From the NCBI RefSeq assembly GCF_018446385.1, contig NC_055990.1:26311891-26375890 (forward strand): 64,000 bases of DNA, written 5' to 3'. Source of the stretch: Zingiber officinale (Eukaryota > Streptophyta > Magnoliopsida > Zingiberales > Zingiberaceae). Positions 57,202 through 64,000 of the stretch are shown one piece after another; the stretch's first letter is position 1, and the number at the start of each line of letters is the position of its first letter. The position numbers and the translations under genes are program-made. Under the pieces are notes generated by a model. It was given only the letters and a program-made list of their open reading frames with translations. It was not told the origin of the DNA and searched no databases.

Positions 57202-58490
57202 CCTATTCTAAATTCTTAGGAAATAATTTTAGGTACAAAGTTTTATCTTTGTGTAATTTCGGTTTTGGTTCATGATATATCATGTTGCGATTTTATTTTA
57301 TCATCGCAATTTTCGGCACTGTTCTGTGTCGCAACCAGCTGAAAAAAATTTGCGACGGCATCGCAACTTCCACCGGAGAAGGGAAAGCGTCACGGGAGGT
57401 TGCTTACAACTGGTTTCCTGGGTCGGCGACGATGTCCAAGATGGCAAGCAACACGCTAAACGCCACTTCTCGCGTTTTCTGCTCATCGCGAGTGAGCGCA
57501 AGTGACCAACAGTGGGTCACCGATGACAACGTCATGCTGGAGGTAGTTTTCCGGGGCAGGATAAGACGTTACAGTTGGCTAGCGAGTTAGCTGTGGCTTC
57601 CTCTCGCTGTTTCTGTGCAAGCAGACACCAACGACAAAAGTGACCGACGTTCCGACAATGGAAAGGGTCGGCGACTACTCCGATATGTCGTCGGTTGGCT
57701 GTCGTGGTCGGCAACCGCGGTTGTGGCAGTTCGTGCGGCGTGGAGGCGTGCGGTGAAGAAGACGCAGAGATGATGTACAGTTGTATCGTTTCGAAAGTTA
57801 CGTGGTTTCAGAAAATAACGTGGTTTCCAATAAGGGATTAAAAAAAACACGTTATGTTGCGTGGTTTGGAGAGGAAACGAACCCACGTTTGTTTACAATT
57901 ATATAGGTAAAATAATTGCCCTTATTTTATCCCCTTTAAAGATAATCCATTAAATTTATTATTTGGATAAAATAATCAAAATTATTTTAAAATATAATTT
58001 AATTAGACTATAAGGGTTCTATTAATATCTCTTATTTTAAATTAAATTAAATTTGAATTATATGCCACCAAAGTGACCTCTATTATTTGAATTTGATTTT
58101 ATTTAAAATATTGAAATATTATTGAGGTATTAAATAAAGTGTAAATGTGTATATTTATGTGAGTATTAATCGACCCAAAAGAAGATTTATACTTAACAAA
58201 TTATACAATTACTTGTGATAATAAACACGTAATAATTATCAAGTTTTATTTGTTATGTTTCATGCATATAATAAATTGATCCAAAGATAAGTTTATTATT
58301 TATCATGTATTATTGTTAGTGTTTGATTATTATATCAAGAGTACCACTTGCAAATAATATTACTGATCAAAGACTTGATATTATTGTTGCACTAGATATC
58401 TTTAGATGGGATTTACCATTTGTTTAAATTGATTCAAAATGAGCATGTTATTTATGTTATAATTCTTGTGTTTCTCTTTTCAAACAAGTA
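57202..58490 (+). other. Long copia leader with a GC-rich block
   Basis: 1.3 kb between primer site and gag, unusually long. At 57.3-57.8 kb the base composition jumps to GC-rich with several short ORFs on both strands and no recognisable domain. It may be an inserted fragment. Confidence 0.4.
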
Positions 58491-58499
58491 TTGCTACTA

Positions 58500-61400
58500 T
58501 TTCTGCTAACTTAAGTTCAATGTCGATCCTTAATGATACAAATGTTAAGGATTGAAAGGAGAACATTTTAATTGTTCTTGGCTGCATGGATCTAGATCTT
58601 GCACTTAGGACAGAGCAACCCACTGCTCCTACAAATACTAGTTCCTCTGAACTGAGGGCTAAATATGAGAAATGGGATCGCTCTAACCGCATAAGTCTTA
58701 TGATCATCAAGCGCGGCATACCTGAGGCTTTTAGGGGCGCGGTGTCTAATAGTGTCACCAAAGTTAAGGAATATCTCGATGAGATTGAAAAGCGCTTTGC
58801 CAAAAGCGATAAGGCGGAAACAAGCACAATTCTGAAGAGCTTGATTTCCATGAAGTATAAAGGCAAGAGAAATATTCGGGAATATATCATGGAAATGTCC
58901 CACCTTGCATCAAAATTGAAGACACTTAATCTTGAATTGTCGGATGACATGCTTGTGCATTTAGTATTTATTTCTCTTCCGAACCAGTTTAGTCAGTTTC
59001 AAATCAATTATAACTGTCAAAGGGAGAAATGGACGTTTAATGAGCTCATTTCATACCGTGTTCAAGAGGAAGAGAGGTTGAAGCAAATCAAGGCTGAAAG
59101 TGCTTATTTGGCAAGCACCCCTAAAGATAAGGGCAAGAAAAGAAAGAATGAGGCTACTAAAGGTCCTTATGTGAAGAAACAAAAGTAGGATACTGACAAG
59201 AAAGGTTGTTTCTTCTGTAACAAGTTTGATCATGTCAAGAAACAATGTCCTAAGTACCATGAATGGCGTGCGAAAAAGGGTACATTTTTCAATTTGGTTT
59301 GTTCTGAAGTAAATTTAGCTTCAATACTTCGAAACACTTGGTGGTTAGATAGTGCTACTACTAACATCAGTGTTTCTATGCAAGGTTGTCTGAGCTACCG
59401 AAAGCCAACTGATGCTGAAAGATGCATTTATGTGGGTGATGGCAAGTTGGTTGAGGTGGAAGCAATAGGGCATTTTAGATTGTTGTTAAACACTAGTTAT
59501 TATTTAGACTTAATAGATACTTTTGTTGTACCGTCATTTAGACGAAATTTGGTTTCTGTTTCTCATTTGGACAAATTAGGTTACTGTTGTTCGTTTTAAA
59601 ACGGCCAATTTAGTTTATCTATTCATTTTATTGTTGTTGAAATTGGTTCACTTATAATTTATGACAATCTATATATGCTTGATATAAATGCTTCTTATAC
59701 TGAAACCCTAAATGTGGAATCACATGGTCCTAAGCGTAAATTTAATAATGAAAATTCAGGGACTTATGGCACAAATGTTTAGGACGCATCTCTAGAAATA
59801 GGGTTGAACGACTTATATCGGATGGAATTTTACACTCCATTGATTTTACAAACCTAAATGTTTGTGTTGAATGCATTAAGGGCAAACAGACCAAAAGAAA
59901 GAAAGATGGTGCATATAGAGATACAGAAGTATTGGAATTGATACATACAGATGTTTGTGGACCATTTCCAACACCTTCTTGGAATGGTCAACAATATTTT
60001 GTATCATTCATTGATGATTATTCTCAATATGCATACCTATTTCTTATTTATGAGAAGGTTCAAACATTGGACGTTTTCAAATCATTTAAGGTTGAAGTTG
60101 AGAACCAACTAGACAAAAGAATTAAGAAAGTTAGATCTGATCATGGTGGTGATTACTACGGTAGATATGACGGTTCAGGTGAGCAACATCCAGGACCTTT
60201 GCTCAATACCTAGAGGAGTGTGGAATTGTCCCACAGTACACCATGTCAGGCTCACCAAGCATAAATGGTGTAGCTGAACGACGTAATCGAACTCTTAAGG
60301 ATATGGTAAGGAGTATGATTAGTCATTCAACCTTACTAATGTCACTCTAGGGAGAAGCATTAAAGACAGCAGCTTACATTCTAAATCGAGTACCCACTAC
60401 AGCTACTAAAACACCTTTTGAGCTTTGGACAAGGCGAAAGCCAAGTCTCAAACATTTTCATATTTGGGAATGTCCAGCTGAGGCTAGGCCGTAAAGGCCA
60501 CATGAAAATAAACTGGACTGCAGAACTGTGAGTAGCTACTTTATTGGATATTCTAGGTGATCACAGGGCTATAAGTTTTATGATCCCAAAGTAAAGACCA
60601 TCTTTGAGACGGGAACCACAACGTTCTTTGAGGATATTGAGTTTGGGGGAAAGAATAAAGTAACAGATCTTGTTTTTGAGGAGGAATGTATTCCCACTAC
60701 TCTTCAAGAGGAAATGGTTTATATCCCTATGATTGCTTCTGATAATAATTAGGATTTTATTTCTGTCGGTGATCAAGATGCAATACAAGAACAACAAGAC
60801 ATTGTTAATCAACTCCCAGAAGGACAAACTCAACAACCTCAAAAATCAATGTATGTAGAACAAGTGGCTTTACAAAGGTCCACTAGAGAAAGGAGGAGTG
60901 CTATTTCGGATGATTACATAGTACTACATCAAGAACATGAGGAAAATGATGGTATGGCGAAGGATGATCCAATCAACTTTCGTCAAGCCATGCAAGATTC
61001 AAATTCTCAAAAGTGGATTGAGGCAATGAATGAGGAGTATAAGTCAATGCAAGACAATAATGTTTGGGAACTTGTCATATTGCCAGAAGGTGTGAAACCC
61101 ATTGGTTGTAAGTGGATTTTTAAAATCAAACGGGATTCAAATGGTAATGTGGAAAGGTATAAAGCACGTCTTGTAGCTAAAGGCTATACTAAAAAATATG
61201 GGATTGACTTAAGGAGACCTATTCTCCAGTTTCAACGAAGGACTCCTTAAGGACGATCATGGCACTTGTCGCACACTTCAATATGGAACTCCATCAGATG
61301 GATGTCAAGACAACTTTTCTCAATGGAGACATTGAGGAAACAATCTATATGATGCAACCAGAATACTTTATATCAAGAGATCCAAAGAATATGGTTTGCA

Positions 61401-62560
61401 AACTTAAGAAGTCCATCTATGGGTTAGAACAAGCATCTCGTCAATGGTACCACAAATTTCATCAAATAATAATCTCATTTGGTTTTGAGGTGAATGTGAT
61501 AGATGATTATGTGTATCATAAGTTTAGTGGGAGTAAGCATATCATCCTGGTTCTATATGTTGATGACATTTTGCTTGCCATAAATGATATAGGTATGTTA
61601 AACGATATCAAGAAATTTCCATTTAGATATTCTAAAATGAAAGATCTTGGTAACGCATCTTTTGTATTACGAATCCAAATACACCAAGATTGTTCTCGAG
61701 GTATTCTTGGATTATTGCAAAAGAACTATATCGATAAGGTGCTTAAAAGATTTGGCATGCAAGATTGCAAACCAGGTAACACCCTAGTCGCTAAAGAAGA
61801 CAAGTTTAGTCTTAAACAATGCCCTAAAGGAAGCCTCGAGACTCAAGAAATGCAAAAGATTCCCTATGCTTCGACTGTAGAAAGTTTTATGTATGCTCAA
61901 GTTTGTACGCGTCCGGATATTGCATACATTGTTGGAGTGTTGGATAGATATTTAAGCAACCTAGGAATGGATCATTGGAAAGCAGCAAAGAGGGTAATGA
62001 GATGTTTAAAGAGAACTAATGATTACATGCTCACATATAAGAGGTCAGATATTCTTAAGATCATGGGATATTCTGACTCTGATTTTGCAGGATGCCAAGA
62101 TAGCATGAGATCCACTTTAGGCTATGTTTATAAGAGGTCAGATACTCTTAAGATCATGGGATATTCTGACTCTGATTTTGCGGGATGCCAAGATAGCATG
62201 AGATCCACATTAGGCTATGTTTTTATGTTGGCCGGCGGAGCTATCTCTTGGAGAAGTGCCAAACAGGCACTAACAGCTTCTTCAACCATGGCGGCAGAGT
62301 TTATAACATGTTACGAGACATCTAATCATGGAATATGGCTAAAAATTTTGTCACTGGGTTGCTTATTTTGGGAAGGGTTGAAAGACCACTGAAGTTATTT
62401 TGTGGCAATAGATCGGATGCATTGTATTCTAACAATAATACGAGCTCAACAAAATCGAAGCACATCGATATCAAGTTCCTTATTGTTAAAGAAGAGTACG
62501 AAGTGGACAGTCGATAGAACACATAAGCACAAACTCCATGATAGCAGATCCTTTTACAAA
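58500..62560 (+). pseudogene. Decayed Ty1/copia gag-pol
   Basis: Gag is open from 58586 (MDLDLALRTEQPTAPTNTSS) to a stop at 59188. A zinc knuckle CFFCNKFDHVKKQC is at about 59206-59250. The protease motif near 59345 reads DSATTNIS, lacking the Gly of DSG. Integrase follows (HTDVCGP near 59941, then a frame break), with stops near 59598, 60350 and 60557. RT is interrupted near 61210, then open from 61259: MDVKTTFLNG, YVDD (61555-61566). RNase H carries a perfect-frame 93-bp duplication and ends near 62560. At least six breaks; inactive. Confidence 0.88.
62036..62221 (+). repeat. In-frame 93-bp tandem duplication in copia RNase H
   Basis: Copy 1 62036-62128, copy 2 62129-62221, three substitutions between them. 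Each encodes 31 residues including GYSDSDFAGC. Confidence 0.97.
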
Positions 62561-62632
62561 GGGTTTACCACCCAATGTCTTCTATGAGCATACCACTCAT
62601 ATGGGAGTTATTCAATTTGGTGAAATCTAGAT

Positions 62633-62642
62633 CTAGTGGGAG
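62633..62642 (+). other. Copia polypurine tract
   Basis: AGTGGGAG after the decayed RNase H. What follows should be the 3' LTR, but it is interrupted after a few bases by the solo LTR at 62657. Confidence 0.55.
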
Positions 62643-62656
62643 TTTGTACTATATAT

Positions 62657-63821
62657 TGTTGGTGCGGTTAGCACTAACGGTCTAACTCAAGTTTTGATGA
62701 ATGACAAAGTAGGTTAAGTTAGTTTCATATTGATCTAAACACTTTGACGAAGTGTGCAAGAGAAGTCCAGCTAGGTCAACGGATCGACCTGATAGCTGGC
62801 AAGAAGCCCAGACTAGTCGATGGGCTGATCGGATGTTTGGCACGAAGTCCAGCTAGGTCAACGGGTCGACCTGATAGCTGGCAAGAAGTCCAGACGGATC
62901 GACGGTTTGACCTAACGTCTGACACGAAGTCCAGCTAGGTCGATGGGCTGACCTGATAGCTGGCGCGAAGTCCAGACGGGTCGAAGGACTGACCGGACTT
63001 CTGGCACGAAGTCCAGACGGGTCGAAGGGCTGATCGGACGTCTGGCAGGTAAGGTAAGTCACTGGAGGGGAGTGACTGTGAGGACGCGTTCCCGAGAAGG
63101 GAACATTAGGCGTCGATCCAACTTAGATCCATTTCGGAAATCTAAGTTGAGATCGTGACTAGATTCTGATCTCGAGGAGACGGGATCTAATTACTGTTTT
63201 AATTACTATTATAACTTTACTATGCTAACACTTTGTTTTGCACGATAGTTTTGCATTTTGTCTCGGACTAATGCTTTTTGCAGGTTGTTGAAAAAACAAA
63301 GGTCCGAGCGCCCGGGATGCAAAGTTTATCCCCTCGCCGCGTCGCCACGTGGAGCTTCATGTTTGGACGAGCTACGTCACACTCCAAGCGCCCGAAGGGG
63401 ATCCGGGCGCCCGGAGGCTCCTATATAAGGAGGATGCACCCTGGAGCAAAGAACAACGAACAACAAGATCTTCCAACACTTGCTCTGTCGTGCTGTGCTC
63501 CTGCGACGCTGCGAAGCTCCTCCGAAAACGCGCTTCTTTTTCATTCCTTATTGTTGTCGGTATTCTTCCTTTAAAGCAATTGTAATTTAACTTATAATAT
63601 TTCGAATTGTTAGTGGATTGGCCAACGAAAGCACTCAACGAGTGAGGGCCTTGGAGTAAGAGTCGACCAAGACTCCGAACCAAGTAAAAAATTACTTGTG
63701 TTAGCGTTGCTTTAATTTTATTTCTTTCGCTACGTACTCGATCTTCTTTTTGACTTTTTAAATCGATATTCACCCCCCCCCCCCCCCCCCTCCTCCCTCT
63801 ATCGACTTTCACGATCCAACA
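62657..63821 (+). mobile_element. Solo LTR, TSD TATAT
   Basis: 1165 bp from TGTTGGTGCGG to GATCCAACA, with TATAT at 62652-62656 and 63822-63826. No internal region, so it is a solo LTR left by LTR-LTR recombination. Contains a GAAGTCCAG(A/C) tandem block of about 41-42 bp units (62762-63045), TATATAA at 63423-63429, a run of 18 C at 63773-63790, and the GAACCAAGTAAA segment shared with the LTR at 14437. It landed in the 3' end of the copia at 58.5-62.6 kb. Confidence 0.88.
62762..63045 (+). repeat. ~41-42 bp tandem units in the solo LTR
   Basis: About seven units of GAAGTCCAG..(A/C)GGTCGA..GG.(C/T)TGA(C/T)C; shorter related units are in the 14.4-kb LTR. Confidence 0.85.
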
Positions 63822-64000
63822 TATATGTCTTCTATAAAGTTTGGTTATGTTGGTGAAACTTATGTATTTAAAGATTTTCTGATCAGATATAAAGTTCAAT
63901 ATTTACTTTACTACACTTTGTAAATTAAGTTAAAGTTTTGATCTCACTTTGGTTAAAGAGGTCCAGTTAAAAATTGACATGAATAGATCACCTTGCATGT
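63822..64000. other. Continuation of the copia 3' flank
   Basis: After the second TATAT the interrupted sequence resumes (GTCTTCTATAAAG); probably copia 3' LTR, cut by the window end. Confidence 0.4.

Overview
This is a repeat-rich stretch of a flowering-plant nuclear genome. Spliced host genes, tRNA-Met-primed Ty1/copia elements, Tat-type Ty3/gypsy elements, Tourist and hAT MITEs, a tRNA-derived SINE and FAR1-type transposase remnants all point to an angiosperm. The very GC-rich, intronless gene at 48.5 kb suggests a monocot. I suspect Zingiberales, but the window cannot prove it. All assignments below come from reading the sequence, with no database search.

Host genes are few. There are three apparently intact loci: an AP2/ERF transcription factor (minus, 17179-17793), a four-exon COR27/COR28-like cold and clock gene (minus, 21145-19185), and an SMI1/KNR4-like single-exon gene (plus, 48511-49749). 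Orphan exons or decayed fragments of other host genes also occur: a bHLH IVc (ILR3-like) last exon, a DSS1 proteasome-lid subunit last exon, a group-A bZIP (ABF-like) zipper exon, a GRF zinc-finger membrane protein, and a FAR1-like protein.

Layout. 1-1850: decayed copia pol. 2194-13412: a young, complete Tat-type gypsy element inserted after the copia remnant, with 884/885-bp LTRs, TSD GGACT, frameshifted gag-pol, a TATAAA-bearing tandem array and an antisense spliced accessory ORF. 14437-16278: an old LTR carrying two Tourist MITEs joined head to tail. 17-21 kb: ERF and COR27-like genes. 22.3-26.3 kb: rearranged copia on the minus strand. 26.4-28 kb: internally deleted FAR1 element hit by a SINE with a perfect 17-bp TSD. 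28537-33506: Tat-derived composite bounded by LTRs in inverted orientation. 34-36.7 kb: GATCGATCCA repeat, GRF pseudogene, inverted copy of the FAR1-element leader. 36723-37344: hAT MITE. 37486-45297: a unit with about 0.5-kb inverted arms enclosing the bHLH and DSS1 exons, its right arm split by a nearly intact copia (40151-44891, TSD GAGAG). 45577-46040: minus-strand copia LTR. 48.5-49.7 kb: SMI1-like gene. 50-57 kb: AT-rich DNA, microsatellites, a second hAT MITE and the bZIP exon. 57.2-62.6 kb: decayed copia with an in-frame RNase H duplication. 62657-63821: solo LTR with TSD TATAT.

The strongest candidates for something undescribed are the inverted-arm unit holding fragments of two unrelated host genes (37486-45297) and the retroelement with inverted LTRs (28537-33506).
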